Assembly: GCF_036226745.1 (NCBI RefSeq)
Contig: NZ_CP109013.1
Location: forward strand, 5,580,001-5,644,000
Origin: Streptomyces sp. NBC_00683
Lineage (GTDB): Bacteria; Actinomycetota; Actinomycetes; Streptomycetales; Streptomycetaceae
Length of the DNA: 64,000 nt
Reading direction: 5' to 3'
In this document: positions 8,743 to 17,912 of the stretch, piece by piece
How positions within the stretch are numbered: the first letter of the stretch is position 1
Layout: every line of letters starts with the position of its first letter
The notes under the pieces: model-generated
What the model was told of the DNA's origin: nothing
Seen by the model: the letters and a program-made list of their open reading frames with translations, nothing else
Database searches by the model: none
Position numbers and translations under genes: made by a program

Positions 8743-9810
8743 TCACCCCACCCGCGGCGGCGCTGTCGAGCCGCGGACCATCAGTTCCGCCGCAATCGTC
8801 GCTATGCCGCCGGCCGGCGGCTTCTCCTTGCCCATCGCCAGCCGGCCCGCGCGTGCCCCGGCCTCGAACAGCGGCAGCCGTACGGTCGTCAGCGCCGGTA
8901 CCGCGTCCACCGAGAACGGCAGATCGTCGAAGCCCGCCACCGAGACGTCCTCGGGGATGCGCAGCCCGCGGTCCCGGATCGCCGCACCGGCACCCAGTGC
9001 CACGGTGTCGTTGGCGGCGACGACGGCCGTCACATCCGGTTCCCTGCGCAGGAGTTCGAGCGTGGCTTCGTAGCCGGACCGGCGGTCGTACGGGCCGTGG
9101 ACGGTGAGCCGCTCCTCGTCCCCGTACAGCCCCGCCGCCTTCATCGCCTCGCGGTGGCCCTCGAGGCGGTGCCGTGTGGTGGTGCGCTCCAGCGGCCCCG
9201 CGACGTACCCGATGCGCCGGTGGCCGAGCGAGACGAGGTGCTCGGTGAGCCGCCGGCCGCCGCCCCGGTTGTCGAAGGCGAGCGAGGCCACGACCGCGTC
9301 GGTGTCCGGCAGCGGCGGCCGCCCGCAGAACACGATGCGGGTACCGGCGTCCGCGAGTTTCGCCAGCTTGACGGCCATCGCGGCCTGGTGGGCCGGGTCC
9401 TCCAGGGCGCCACCGGTCAGGACGACCGCTGCGGCGCGCTGGCGCTGGAGCAGGGTCAGGTAGGTGAGTTCACGCTCGGGGGAGCCGCCGGTGTTGCAGA
9501 CGACGGCGAGCTTCTCGCCGCCCCCGCGGCCCGATCCGTCGCCGGGTCCGCCGATCTCGGTCTGTGCGGCCCCCGCCATGATCCCGAAGAAGGGGTCGGC
9601 GATGTCGTTGACCAGGATCCCGACCAGGTCGGACGTCGAGGCGGCGAGCGAACTGGCGGGGCCGTTCAGTACGTAGTCGAGGTCGTCGACCGCACGCAGG
9701 ACCCGCTCCCGGGTGGACGCGGCCACCGGGTAGTTGCCGTTCAGCACGCGGGACACGGTGGCCGGGGACACCCGGGCGCGAGCCGCCACGTCCGCCAGGG
9801 TGACTGTCAT
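8743..9810 (-). CDS. LacI-family transcriptional regulator
   Basis: The 355-residue protein starts with the LacI headpiece ([20 protein letters not shown]), a hinge ([11 protein letters not shown]) and a periplasmic-binding-like sugar domain. It lies divergent to the Gfo/Idh/MocA-DUF993-epimerase operon, and a LacI-type palindrome (AAGCGCTT core) sits in the 110-bp gap. It is therefore the probable repressor of that operon and of itself. The sugar ligand is presumably the operon's substrate or an intermediate. Confidence 0.9.
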   Translation of the reverse strand: MTVTLADVAARARVSPATVSRVLNGNYPVAASTRERVLRAVDDLDYVLNGPASSLAASTSDLVGILVNDIADPFFGIMAGAAQTEIGGPGDGSGRGGGEKLAVVCNTGGSPERELTYLTLLQRQRAAAVVLTGGALEDPAHQAAMAVKLAKLADAGTRIVFCGRPPLPDTDAVVASLAFDNRGGGRRLTEHLVSLGHRRIGYVAGPLERTTTRHRLEGHREAMKAAGLYGDEERLTVHGPYDRRSGYEATLELLRREPDVTAVVAANDTVALGAGAAIRDRGLRIPEDVSVAGFDDLPFSVDAVPALTTVRLPLFEAGARAGRLAMGKEKPPAGGIATIAAELMVRGSTAPPRVG

Positions 9811-9885
9811 CGCTCTCCTCCGAGGAGTTGTGGCGCGGCCCCTCTTGTCCGGGCCGCTGTCGGCAGGCTAGCGTCATACCAAATA

Positions 9886-9897
9886 GAAAGCGCTTGC
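9886..9897. promoter_or_regulatory. LacI-type operator
   Basis: AGAAAGCGCTTG has the perfect AAGCGCTT core with central CG that LacI-family repressors recognise. It lies 24 bp upstream of the dehydrogenase GTG and between the divergent regulator and operon. Confidence 0.6.
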
Positions 9898-9920
9898 TAC
9901 GGCTTTATGGAGGGAACTTC

Positions 9921-11072
9921 GTGACACGCAGGACAGTGCGCATCGCCATGAACGGCGTCACGGGTCGCATGGGATACCGGCAGCACCTGGTGCGCTCGAT
10001 CCTCGCGATCCGCGAGCAGGGCGGCCTCGACCTCGGCGACGGCGAGGTGCTGTGGCCCGAGCCCGTCCTCGTCGGCCGCCGCGCCCACGCGCTGGAGGCA
10101 CTCGCCGCACAGCACGGTCTGACCGAGTGGTCGACCGACCTGGACGCGGTACTCGCCGACGAATCGATCGACATCTACTTCGACGCCCAGGTCACCTCGG
10201 CCCGCGTCGAGGCGATCAAGAAGGCGATCGCCGCGGGCAAGCACATCTACACCGAGAAGCCCACCGCCACGGACGTCGAGGGCGCCCTGGACCTGGCCCG
10301 CCTCGCCCGCGACGCCGGAATCAAGCACGGCGTCGTCCAGGACAAGATCTTCCTGCCGGGCCTGCTGAAGCTGAAGCGCCTCATCGACGGCGGCTTCTTC
10401 GGCGAGATCCTCTCCGTGCGCGGCGAGTTCGGCTACTGGGTGTTCGAAGGCGACTGGCAGGAGGCCCAGCGGCCGTCCTGGAACTACCGCGCGGAGGACG
10501 GCGGCGGCATCGTCGTCGACATGTTCCCGCACTGGGAGTACGTGCTGCACGAGCTGTTCGGCCAGGTCACGAGCGTGTCCGCGCACGTGCAGACACACAT
10601 TCCGCAGCGCTGGGACGAGCAGGGCAAGCCCTACGCCGCCACCGCCGACGACGCCGCGTACGGCACCTTCCAGCTGGCGAGCGGTGCCGTCGCCCAGATC
10701 AACTCCTCCTGGACGGTCCGCGTCAACCGCGACGAGCTCGTCGAGTTCCAAGTCGACGGCACCCACGGCTCCGCCGTCGCCGGACTGCGCAACTGCCGCG
10801 TCCAGCACCGCTCGGCCACGCCGAAGCCGGTCTGGAACCCCGACCTCCCGGTCACCGAGCCGTTCCGCGACCAGTGGCAGGAAGTCCCCGACAACGCCGT
10901 CTTCGACAACGGCTTCAAGGCCCAGTGGGAGCTCTTCCTGCGCCACATCGTGCTCGACGAGCCCTACACCTGGGACCTGATGGCCGGCGCCCGCGGTGTC
11001 CAGCTCGCCGAGCTCGGCCTCAAGTCGTCCGCCGAGGGCCGCCGCTTCGACGTGCCGGAGCTGAGCCTGTGA
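9921..11072 (+). CDS. Gfo/Idh/MocA-family NAD(P)-dependent dehydrogenase
   Basis: The product (383 residues from GTG 9921) begins with a Rossmann fold (RIAMNGVTGRMGYRQH). The EKP motif of the family is seen in YTEKPTA, and a long C-terminal substrate domain follows (GGGIVVDMFPHWEY). The first glycine-rich loop is unusual for the family. The expected reaction is oxidation of a sugar, polyol or sugar acid. It is the first gene of a three-gene operon: its stop overlaps the GTG of the DUF993 gene (GTGA). The LacI operator lies just upstream. Confidence 0.82.
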   Translation: MTRRTVRIAMNGVTGRMGYRQHLVRSILAIREQGGLDLGDGEVLWPEPVLVGRRAHALEALAAQHGLTEWSTDLDAVLADESIDIYFDAQVTSARVEAIKKAIAAGKHIYTEKPTATDVEGALDLARLARDAGIKHGVVQDKIFLPGLLKLKRLIDGGFFGEILSVRGEFGYWVFEGDWQEAQRPSWNYRAEDGGGIVVDMFPHWEYVLHELFGQVTSVSAHVQTHIPQRWDEQGKPYAATADDAAYGTFQLASGAVAQINSSWTVRVNRDELVEFQVDGTHGSAVAGLRNCRVQHRSATPKPVWNPDLPVTEPFRDQWQEVPDNAVFDNGFKAQWELFLRHIVLDEPYTWDLMAGARGVQLAELGLKSSAEGRRFDVPELSL

Positions 11073-12211
11073 CCATCCACCTCCCGCAGGGCCCGTACGA
11101 GCCGCGCAGCACCCCGCTCGACCTCGCACCGGGCGGCGCGGCGCTCGCCTCCCGTACGGTCTTCTCGGCCGCCCACGTCGTCGCCGACCCGTACGCCGAC
11201 GTCAGCCCCGACGCTCCCGCCGTCGTCGACTGGGACGCCACCCTCGCCTTCCGCCGCCACCTCTGGTCGCACGGCCTGGGCGTCGCCGAAGCGATGGACA
11301 CCGCGCAGCGAGGCATGGGCCTGGACTGGGCGGGCGCCGCGGAACTGATCCGCCGGTCCTCCGCCGAGGCGAAGTCGGTCGGCGGCAGGATCGCCTGCGG
11401 TGTCGGCACCGACCAGCTCACCGGCCCCGCGACGCTCGCAGAGGTGCGTGCGGCGTACGAGGAGCAACTGGCCCTCGTCGAGGAGAGCGGAGCCCAGGCC
11501 ATCCTGATGGCCTCCCGCGCGCTGGCCGCCGCGGCGAAGGGACCCGAGGACTACCTGGAGACGTACGCCCATCTCCTGCGCCAGGCCACGGAACCGGTCG
11601 TCCTGCACTGGCTCGGCCCCATGTTCGACCCCGCGCTGGAGGGCTACTGGGGCTCCCCGGACCTCGACGCGGCCACGGACACCTTCCTGAAGGTCATCGC
11701 TGAACACCCGGACAAGGTCGACGGCATCAAGATCTCGCTCCTGGACGCCGAGCGCGAGATCGACGTCCGGCGCCGTCTTCCCAGCGGGGTGCGCTGCTAC
11801 ACCGGCGACGACTTCAACTACCCCGAGCTGATCGCCGGCGACGACCGGGGCTTCAGCCACGCGCTGCTCGGCATCTTCGACCCGCTGGGCCCTCTGGCCG
11901 CCCACGCGGTACGGGTCCTGGACACCGGGGACGTCGAGGGCTTCCGCGCCCTTCTCGACCCGACGGTCGAGCTGTCCCGCCACCTCTTCGAGGCCCCGAC
12001 CCGCTACTACAAGACCGGCGTGGTCTTCCTCGCCTGGCTGGCGGGCCACCAGGACCACTTCACGATGGTCGGCGGCCTGCAGTCCGCACGCTCGCTGCCG
12101 CACCTGGCGACGGCGTACGAACTCGCCGACCGCCTCGGCCTGTTCCCCGACCCGGAGCTGGCCGAAACCCGGATGCGCGCCTTGCTGGCCGTCCACGGAG
12201 GAGCACGATGA
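11069..12211 (+). CDS. DUF993 protein, dihydrodipicolinate-synthase-like barrel
   Basis: The 380-residue product matches what I know of DUF993 (PF06187), a TIM barrel distantly related to class I Schiff-base aldolases of the DapA group. The segment DGIKISLLD carries the Lys expected for a Schiff base. Other conserved-looking stretches are SHGLGVAEAMDTAQRG and HWLGPMFDP. It starts at a GTG overlapping the previous stop and overlaps the next gene (ATGA), so translation is probably coupled. With a dehydrogenase before it and an epimerase after it, an aldol cleavage step is a reasonable inference. No function is established to my knowledge. Confidence 0.75.
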   Translation: MTIHLPQGPYEPRSTPLDLAPGGAALASRTVFSAAHVVADPYADVSPDAPAVVDWDATLAFRRHLWSHGLGVAEAMDTAQRGMGLDWAGAAELIRRSSAEAKSVGGRIACGVGTDQLTGPATLAEVRAAYEEQLALVEESGAQAILMASRALAAAAKGPEDYLETYAHLLRQATEPVVLHWLGPMFDPALEGYWGSPDLDAATDTFLKVIAEHPDKVDGIKISLLDAEREIDVRRRLPSGVRCYTGDDFNYPELIAGDDRGFSHALLGIFDPLGPLAAHAVRVLDTGDVEGFRALLDPTVELSRHLFEAPTRYYKTGVVFLAWLAGHQDHFTMVGGLQSARSLPHLATAYELADRLGLFPDPELAETRMRALLAVHGGAR

Positions 12212-13041
12212 GCACCGCCCTTTCCCGCCTCTCCATCAACCAGGAGACCATCAAGCAGTGGTCCCTGCCCGAGCTCACCGAGGGCTGCGTCAAGGCGGGC
12301 ATCGGACAGGTCGGCCTGTGGCGGGCCCCCGTACAGGAGTACGGGGTCGAGCGCGCCGCACAACTGGTGAAGGACGCGGGCCTCACCGTCACCAGCCTCT
12401 GCCGGGGCGGCTTCCTCACCGCGGTCGACCCCGCCGAGCAGGCCCGCGCCCTGGACGACAACCGGGCGGCGGTCGACGAGGCCGCGGCCCTGTCCACCGA
12501 CACCCTGGTCCTGGTCTCCGGCGGACTCCCGTCCGGAGAGAAGGACCTGTACGCCGCCCGGGAGCGGATCGCCGACGCCCTGGGCGAGTTGGGCCCGTAC
12601 GCGCAGGAGCGGGGCGTACGGCTGGCGATCGAGCCGCTGCACCCGATGTTCGCCTCGGACCGCTGCGTCGTCTCCACCCTGTCCCAGGCCCTCGACCTCG
12701 CAGAGCGCTTTCCGGCCGAGCAGGTCGGCGTGGTCGTCGACGCGTACCACATCTGGTGGGACGACCAGGCTCCCGCACAGATCGCCCGGGCGGGCGCGGG
12801 CGGCCGGATCCACTCCTTCCAGCTGGCCGACTGGATCACTCCGCTTCCGGCGGGCGTCCTGGTGGGCCGGGGCCAACTGGGCGACGGGTGCGTGGACTTC
12901 AGGGCCATGCGCCGGCAGGTCGAGGCCACCGGCTTCGACGGCCCGATCGAGGTCGAGATCTTCAACGAGGACCTGTGGGCGCGTGACGGCGCCGAGGTGC
13001 TGGCGGAGGTCGCTTCCCGCTACCTGGAACATGCCTGCTGA
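12208..13041 (+). CDS. xylose-isomerase-like TIM-barrel sugar isomerase/epimerase
   Basis: The 277-residue barrel has metal-ligand segments LAIEPLHP, VVDAYHIWW, SFQLADWI and the terminal PIEVEIFNEDLW, as in AP-endonuclease-2-like sugar epimerases and isomerases. Its ATG overlaps the DUF993 stop. As the last gene of the LacI-controlled operon it probably isomerises or epimerises a keto-sugar intermediate. It is only distantly like the second barrel enzyme at 7895-8683, so the two likely act on different intermediates. Confidence 0.8.
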   Translation: MSTALSRLSINQETIKQWSLPELTEGCVKAGIGQVGLWRAPVQEYGVERAAQLVKDAGLTVTSLCRGGFLTAVDPAEQARALDDNRAAVDEAAALSTDTLVLVSGGLPSGEKDLYAARERIADALGELGPYAQERGVRLAIEPLHPMFASDRCVVSTLSQALDLAERFPAEQVGVVVDAYHIWWDDQAPAQIARAGAGGRIHSFQLADWITPLPAGVLVGRGQLGDGCVDFRAMRRQVEATGFDGPIEVEIFNEDLWARDGAEVLAEVASRYLEHAC

Positions 13042-13228
13042 GAGCGTGTCCGGCGGACATTGGTAAAGAGAACGTCAAGGCGTGCAACCTTTACGCACCT
13101 TGCCCGGTCGTACTCAGCGTCGGGACTTCCGGGGAGGGGTCCGGGGGGATCGGGAAGACCCGACGGAGGGGGACAGCGAGGGGGGTCCGGCCTGGTGGCC
13201 GGGCCCCATTCCGCTTTTACGGGACGCA

Positions 13229-13260
13229 GGCTTCCCGGAACGCCGGCTTCCCGGAACGAC
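13229..13260. repeat. 16-bp tandem repeat
   Basis: GGCTTCCCGGAACGCC and GGCTTCCCGGAACGAC lie head to tail with one mismatch, 46 bp before the hypothetical gene at 13306. The function is unknown. Confidence 0.6.
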
Positions 13261-13305
13261 GGCGCCGCGGCGGAGGCCCGTCGCCTGTCTGGCAGGATCG
13301 CCGAA

Positions 13306-13875
13306 ATGGCGAAGGATTCACCAGTGACCTACAGAAGCGTCGGCGCGCTCCTCCACGAGACCGGCATGGTGTCCGCGGAGAAGATGCACAGCGTCCTCGA
13401 AGGACTTGCCGCCTACGCGGACGACGAGCTGGCCCCCGCCGAGGCGGCCGGTGCCTTGGTGGAATTCGGTGCGGCGGTCTCGGTGCACGTCGACGACATC
13501 GACTCCATCTATGAGGACTACGCACCCCTGCTGGCAGGCGCCGCCGAGGTCGCGGGCGGCAGAGTCACCGTCACCGACGTCCGGATCGTCAAGGGCGAAG
13601 GCGGATTCGAGGGTGGCGGCCGCTGTGATCTTCTGGAGTTCGAGAGGAACGGCACGCTCGTCTCCCTCGTGGCCGAGCACTTCTCGGAGGACTACTACGA
13701 CCATGAGACGGCCTACCTGGCCATCAGGGAGACCGCCCATGACGACGACCCCCGGTCATGGCGCAACGTCGACTTCGCGCGGGAGCCGGGCTCCATCCAC
13801 GACAGCATCATCGTCCTGGCCACGCCCGCGCAGGGCGAAGCGCTCACCGAGCATCTGGGTCTGACGCTTCTCTGA
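13306..13875 (+). CDS. hypothetical acidic protein
   Basis: The ATG at 13306 gives 189 residues starting AKDSPVTYRSVGALLHETG. An in-frame extension upstream is low-complexity and looks non-coding. The protein is soluble and acidic, with alternating helices and strands and a DDIDSIYEDYAPLL segment. No catalytic motif stands out. It converges on the methyltransferase gene at 13905. I do not recognise the family. Confidence 0.6.
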   Translation: MAKDSPVTYRSVGALLHETGMVSAEKMHSVLEGLAAYADDELAPAEAAGALVEFGAAVSVHVDDIDSIYEDYAPLLAGAAEVAGGRVTVTDVRIVKGEGGFEGGGRCDLLEFERNGTLVSLVAEHFSEDYYDHETAYLAIRETAHDDDPRSWRNVDFAREPGSIHDSIIVLATPAQGEALTEHLGLTLL

Positions 13876-13904
13876 GTGGGCGCGCGGCCGGTCCGCCGGG
13901 ACAG

Positions 13905-14630
13905 TCAACGGGCCTTCCTGAACAGCGCGGTCCAGAGGAACTCCTCGCCGAAACAAGGGGAGTCGGCCGGTTCGTCCCGCATCCGGCGCAGTTCGACCTC
14001 CGTCAGTTCGGAGAAGATCCAGCGCAGCGACTCCGGCGTGTAGGCGAGCCCGCCCTGGAGTCCCGCCTCACGGTAGAAGTCCGCGTCCGGCAGCTCGGAG
14101 CCCATCGCACCCGAGGCGAAGCAGCTGAGGGACAGGTGCCCGCCGGGGGCGAGGACACGGTCCACGAACGCGAGGTAGCTGACGCGGCGGTGGGGCGGCA
14201 GGTGGTGGAAGCAGCCGGAGTCGTGGACCAGGTCGTACGGCCCGGCCGGTGCGTCCTCGGCGAAGGCGTCTCCGCAGTGGAAGCGGATGTCCGCCCCGGC
14301 CTCATGGGCCCGCTCCCCGGCCCAGGCGATGGCCCCGGGCGACAGATCGACCGCGTCCACCTCGAAGCCCCGCGAGGCGAGGTGCAGCGCGTTGCGCCCC
14401 GGCCCGCAGCCGAGGTCGAGCGCCCGGCCCGGGGCGACCAGGCCCCGGTCGAGGTACGAGACGAGGCTCTCGTCCGGCTTCGCCACGAAGAACGGCACGG
14501 GCTTCGACCGGTCCGCGTAGAACCCGTCCCACCATGTGCCCGCCCCACCGGTCCACCGGTCGGCCCCCGGTGCGAACAGGCTGTCCATGAGCTTCAGTAC
14601 GTCGTCCACCGAGCGTATGTTCCGGTCCAT
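13905..14630 (-). CDS. class I SAM-dependent methyltransferase
   Basis: The 241-residue product has a Rossmann-type SAM site: motif I is ALDLGCGPGRNALH, the acidic residue follows in FEVDAVDLS, and motif II/III are in YDLVHDSGCFHHLPPH and VLAPGGHLSLSCFA. The last pattern (DSGCFHH) resembles the thiopurine/thiol and small-molecule methyltransferase groups in actinobacteria. It is monocistronic and divergent from nothing nearby. The substrate is unknown. Confidence 0.85.
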   Translation of the reverse strand: MDRNIRSVDDVLKLMDSLFAPGADRWTGGAGTWWDGFYADRSKPVPFFVAKPDESLVSYLDRGLVAPGRALDLGCGPGRNALHLASRGFEVDAVDLSPGAIAWAGERAHEAGADIRFHCGDAFAEDAPAGPYDLVHDSGCFHHLPPHRRVSYLAFVDRVLAPGGHLSLSCFASGAMGSELPDADFYREAGLQGGLAYTPESLRWIFSELTEVELRRMRDEPADSPCFGEEFLWTALFRKAR

Positions 14631-14873
14631 CCGGACCCCCTTCCCGAGGCCCCAATTCTAGGCGGAGTTGCTGCATCATCCCAGGTCAGAGCCGTTTGGT
14701 GATGAGTCCTGACGGGCGGCTGCGCGCCTTTCGCGAGAGGGTCGGGCGGCAGGGGCGGGGGAAGGGCGGGAGCGCTCCGGGCGGCCCTCCCGAGGGCCTG
14801 GACGGGGCACTGGGCGGGGTGCCCGGATGTGTTTCTCGAACAATTCCCGGCGCCGGGCCGGGGCGTGCCGGGC

Positions 14874-15383
14874 TCAGTCGAACAGGTCGACCAGCCCGTT
14901 CACCCAGACCGCCACGAGGAGGAACGTCCCCGCACACCCCGCGACACGGCGCATGCCGCCCGTGTCAGGCTCCTCCTCCTCGCCGGTGAAGGTGTCCCAG
15001 TCGACGGCACGGCCCAGCGACTCCGCACAGGCGGCACGGACAGCGGTCAACTGCGCTTCGGCGAAAGCGGATCCGGCCAGCGATTCATGCCCCCGCCAGG
15101 CCAGTGCGCGCATGCGCCGGGCAGGCTCGCCGTACCGGTCCTCGAAGGCGGCCGTCTCCACCGGATCGCGGTCCTCCTCCAGGTACATCCACCGTCCCGC
15201 CTGCTCCGGTTCGCCGTACAGCCGGTAGATCTCCGCCAGGCGCCGGCGTACCTCCGCACTCGCGGGGTAGGCCTGGACGAGCCCGCGAAGCCGGGTGCGG
15301 GCCATGGGTATGCGTCCGGCGGCGAGGTCGGCGTCCGCGCGCGCCAGGGTGTCGGTCAGTGCCATGCGCACATCATCGGCCAC
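14874..15383 (-). CDS. DUF6584-like hypothetical protein
   Basis: The 169-residue product has a tetratricopeptide-like N-terminal half (ARADADLAAGRIPMARTRLRG and RRRLAEIYRLYGEPEQAGRW) and ends in a single hydrophobic segment (GTFLLVAVWVNGLVDLF) that could anchor it. It looks like the family I know as DUF6584. ATG at 15365 is an alternative start. It is divergent from the helicase gene at 15484 by 100 bp. The function is unknown. Confidence 0.7.
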   Translation of the reverse strand: MADDVRMALTDTLARADADLAAGRIPMARTRLRGLVQAYPASAEVRRRLAEIYRLYGEPEQAGRWMYLEEDRDPVETAAFEDRYGEPARRMRALAWRGHESLAGSAFAEAQLTAVRAACAESLGRAVDWDTFTGEEEEPDTGGMRRVAGCAGTFLLVAVWVNGLVDLFD

Positions 15384-15483
15384 CGGGCGCGGTCCGCCGA
15401 ACGGTTAACCACGCCCCCCCGGCCGCCCGCAGGAGGGCGACCGGCCCCGTCCGGCTGTCGGCGCCGACCGGTAACGTCGTCGT

Positions 15484-17715
15484 ATGTCCAACATGGCTGT
15501 CCTCGAAGGGGTCCTGGAGAGGATCACGTACGCCAACGAGGAGAACGGGTACACGGTCGCGCGCGTCGACACAGGGCGCGGAGCCAACGACCTGCTCACC
15601 GTCGTCGGTTCGCTGCTCGGCGCGCAGCCCGGCGAATCACTGCGCATGGAGGGCCGTTGGGGCTCCCATCCGCAGTTCGGGAAACAGTTCACCGTCGAGA
15701 ACTACACGACGATCCTCCCCGCCACGATCCAGGGCATCCGCCGCTACCTCGGCTCCGGCCTGATCAAGGGCATCGGACCGGTGATGGCCGACCGCATCAC
15801 CACGCACTTCGGCGTCGACACCCTGGACATCATCGAGCAGCAGCCCAAGAGGCTCGTCGAGGTGCCCGGCCTCGGCCCGAAGCGGACGAAGATGATCGCC
15901 GCGGCCTGGGAGGAACAGAAGGCGATCAAGGAGGTCATGGTCTTCCTGCAGACCGTGGGCGTCTCGACCTCCATCGCCGTCCGTATCTACAAGAAGTACG
16001 GGGACGCCTCGATCTCCGTCGTGAAGAACCAGCCCTACCGGCTGGCCGCCGACGTCTGGGGCATCGGTTTCCTCACCGCCGACCGCATCGCCCAGGCCGT
16101 CGGCATTCCGCACGACAGTCCGGAGCGGGTCAAGGCCGGACTCCAGTACGCGCTGTCGCAGTCCACGGACCAGGGGCACTGCTTCCTGCCCGAGGAGCGG
16201 CTCATCGCGGATGGGGTGAAGCTCCTCCAGGTGGACACCGGGCTCGTCATCGACTGTCTCGCCGAGCTCGCCGAGGACCCGGAGGGCGTCGTACGGGAGA
16301 AGGTGCCTGGCCCCGAGGACGGGGTGCCCGTCACCGCTGTGTACCTGGTGCCCTTCCACCGCGCCGAGATCTCCCTCGCCGCCCAGGTGCAGCGCCTGCT
16401 GCGTACGCCGGAGGACCGGATGCCGGCCTTCCAGGACGTGGACTGGGAGAAGGCGCTGGCCTGGCTCGCGCAGCGCACGGGGGCCACTCTGGCACCGGAG
16501 CAGGAGGCGGCCGTCCGGCTCGCGCTCAGCCGGAAGGTGGCCGTCCTCACCGGCGGTCCCGGCTGCGGCAAGTCGTTCACGGTCCGGTCGGTCGTCGAGC
16601 TGGCCCGCGCCAAGAACGCGAAGGTGGTGCTGGCCGCACCCACCGGGCGGGCGGCGAAGCGGCTCTCGGAGCTGACGGGCGCGGAGGCGTCCACCGTGCA
16701 CCGGCTGCTGGAGCTGAAGCCGGGCGGGGACGCCGCGTACGACCGCGACCGGCCGCTGGACGCCGACCTGGTCGTCGTCGACGAGGCCTCGATGCTCGAT
16801 CTGCTGCTGGCCAACAAACTCGTGAAGGCGGTGGCACCCGGTGCCCATCTCCTGCTGGTGGGCGATGTCGACCAGCTGCCCTCGGTCGGCGCCGGGGAGG
16901 TGCTGCGGGATCTGCTCGCCGAGGGCGGCCCGGTGCCGGCCGTCCGCCTGACCACGATCTTCCGTCAGGCCCAGCAGTCCGGCGTCGTCACCAACGCCCA
17001 CCGGATCAATTCGGGGGTGCCCCCGCTGACCGAGGGGCTGAGCGACTTCTTCCTCTTCGTGGAGGACGAGACGGAGGACGCCGGGGTGCTCGCCGTGGAC
17101 GTCGCGGCACGCCGCATCCCCGCCAAGTTCGGCCTGAACCCCCGCCGTGACGTGCAGGTTCTCGCCCCGATGCACCGCGGCCCCGCGGGTGCGGGCCATC
17201 TCAACGGGCTGCTCCAGCAGGCCATCACGCCCGGCCGCCCCGATCTGCCCGAGAAGCGGTTCGGCGGCCGGGTCTTCCGGGTCGGCGACAAGGTCACCCA
17301 GATCCGCAACAACTACGACAAGGGGGAGAACGGCGTCTTCAACGGCACGGTCGGCGTCGTCACCGCCCTCGACGTCGACGAGCAGAAGCTGACGGTCCTC
17401 ACGGACGAGGACGAGGAGATTCCGTACGATTTCGACGAGCTCGACGAGCTCGCCCACGCCTACGCGATGACGATCCACCGCTCCCAGGGCAGCGAGTACC
17501 CGGCGGTCGTCATCCCCGTGACCACCAGTGCCTGGATGATGCTGCAGAGGAATCTGCTGTACACGGCGGTGACACGGGCCAAGAAGCTTGTCGTGCTGGT
17601 CGGTTCACGCAAGGCCATCGGCCAGGCGGTCCGCACGGTTTCCGCAGGCAGGCGCTGTACGGGGCTGGATTTCCGGCTCCGTGGGGTGCCCGTCGCAGAC
17701 TTCGCGGAAAAATGA
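15484..17715 (+). CDS. recD2: RecD-like (RecD2) ATP-dependent DNA helicase
   Basis: The 743-residue product is a superfamily 1B helicase of the RecD2 type, which acts without RecBC. An N-terminal OB-like region is followed by helix-hairpin-helix elements (VPGLGPKRTKMI), then motif I/Walker A (GGPGCGKSFT), Walker B (VVVDEASMLD), motif III (LLVGDVDQLPSVGAG) and the C-terminal UvrD-like motif VI (MTIHRSQGSEYP). It unwinds DNA 5' to 3' and is linked to replication-fork repair in related bacteria. Its place directly before citrate synthase matches what I recall of Streptomyces gene order. Confidence 0.92.
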   Translation: MSNMAVLEGVLERITYANEENGYTVARVDTGRGANDLLTVVGSLLGAQPGESLRMEGRWGSHPQFGKQFTVENYTTILPATIQGIRRYLGSGLIKGIGPVMADRITTHFGVDTLDIIEQQPKRLVEVPGLGPKRTKMIAAAWEEQKAIKEVMVFLQTVGVSTSIAVRIYKKYGDASISVVKNQPYRLAADVWGIGFLTADRIAQAVGIPHDSPERVKAGLQYALSQSTDQGHCFLPEERLIADGVKLLQVDTGLVIDCLAELAEDPEGVVREKVPGPEDGVPVTAVYLVPFHRAEISLAAQVQRLLRTPEDRMPAFQDVDWEKALAWLAQRTGATLAPEQEAAVRLALSRKVAVLTGGPGCGKSFTVRSVVELARAKNAKVVLAAPTGRAAKRLSELTGAEASTVHRLLELKPGGDAAYDRDRPLDADLVVVDEASMLDLLLANKLVKAVAPGAHLLLVGDVDQLPSVGAGEVLRDLLAEGGPVPAVRLTTIFRQAQQSGVVTNAHRINSGVPPLTEGLSDFFLFVEDETEDAGVLAVDVAARRIPAKFGLNPRRDVQVLAPMHRGPAGAGHLNGLLQQAITPGRPDLPEKRFGGRVFRVGDKVTQIRNNYDKGENGVFNGTVGVVTALDVDEQKLTVLTDEDEEIPYDFDELDELAHAYAMTIHRSQGSEYPAVVIPVTTSAWMMLQRNLLYTAVTRAKKLVVLVGSRKAIGQAVRTVSAGRRCTGLDFRLRGVPVADFAEK

Positions 17716-17788
17716 TCGATCAAAACGGTGGGAAACATCACGGAGGCCTTCCGGAACCGGATTCCAGGGGGCAGGATGAGTAAGTTGG

Positions 17789-17803
17789 CGGCACTCAGTG
17801 CCG
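17789..17803. promoter_or_regulatory. perfect palindrome upstream of citrate synthase
   Basis: CGGCACT-C-AGTGCCG is a perfect 7-bp inverted repeat, 110 bp upstream of the citrate synthase start. It may be an operator, or the terminator of the helicase gene 73 bp upstream. Confidence 0.4.
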
Positions 17804-17912
17804 TCAGTAGGTCCAATGGACGACCCCGAGTGCACTCTCCTGAGCCAAATGGGGGAGGGTGGAGACAGTCAGGGCACCTCGAAGAAGAGGCACTACGTCG
17901 GTGAGGGATGAC

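Noticed and set aside
14829..17150. Long plus-strand frame overlapping DUF6584 and the helicase gene
   Set aside because: It is in a shifted frame of the RecD2 gene, and its translation is Arg/Gly-rich without motifs.
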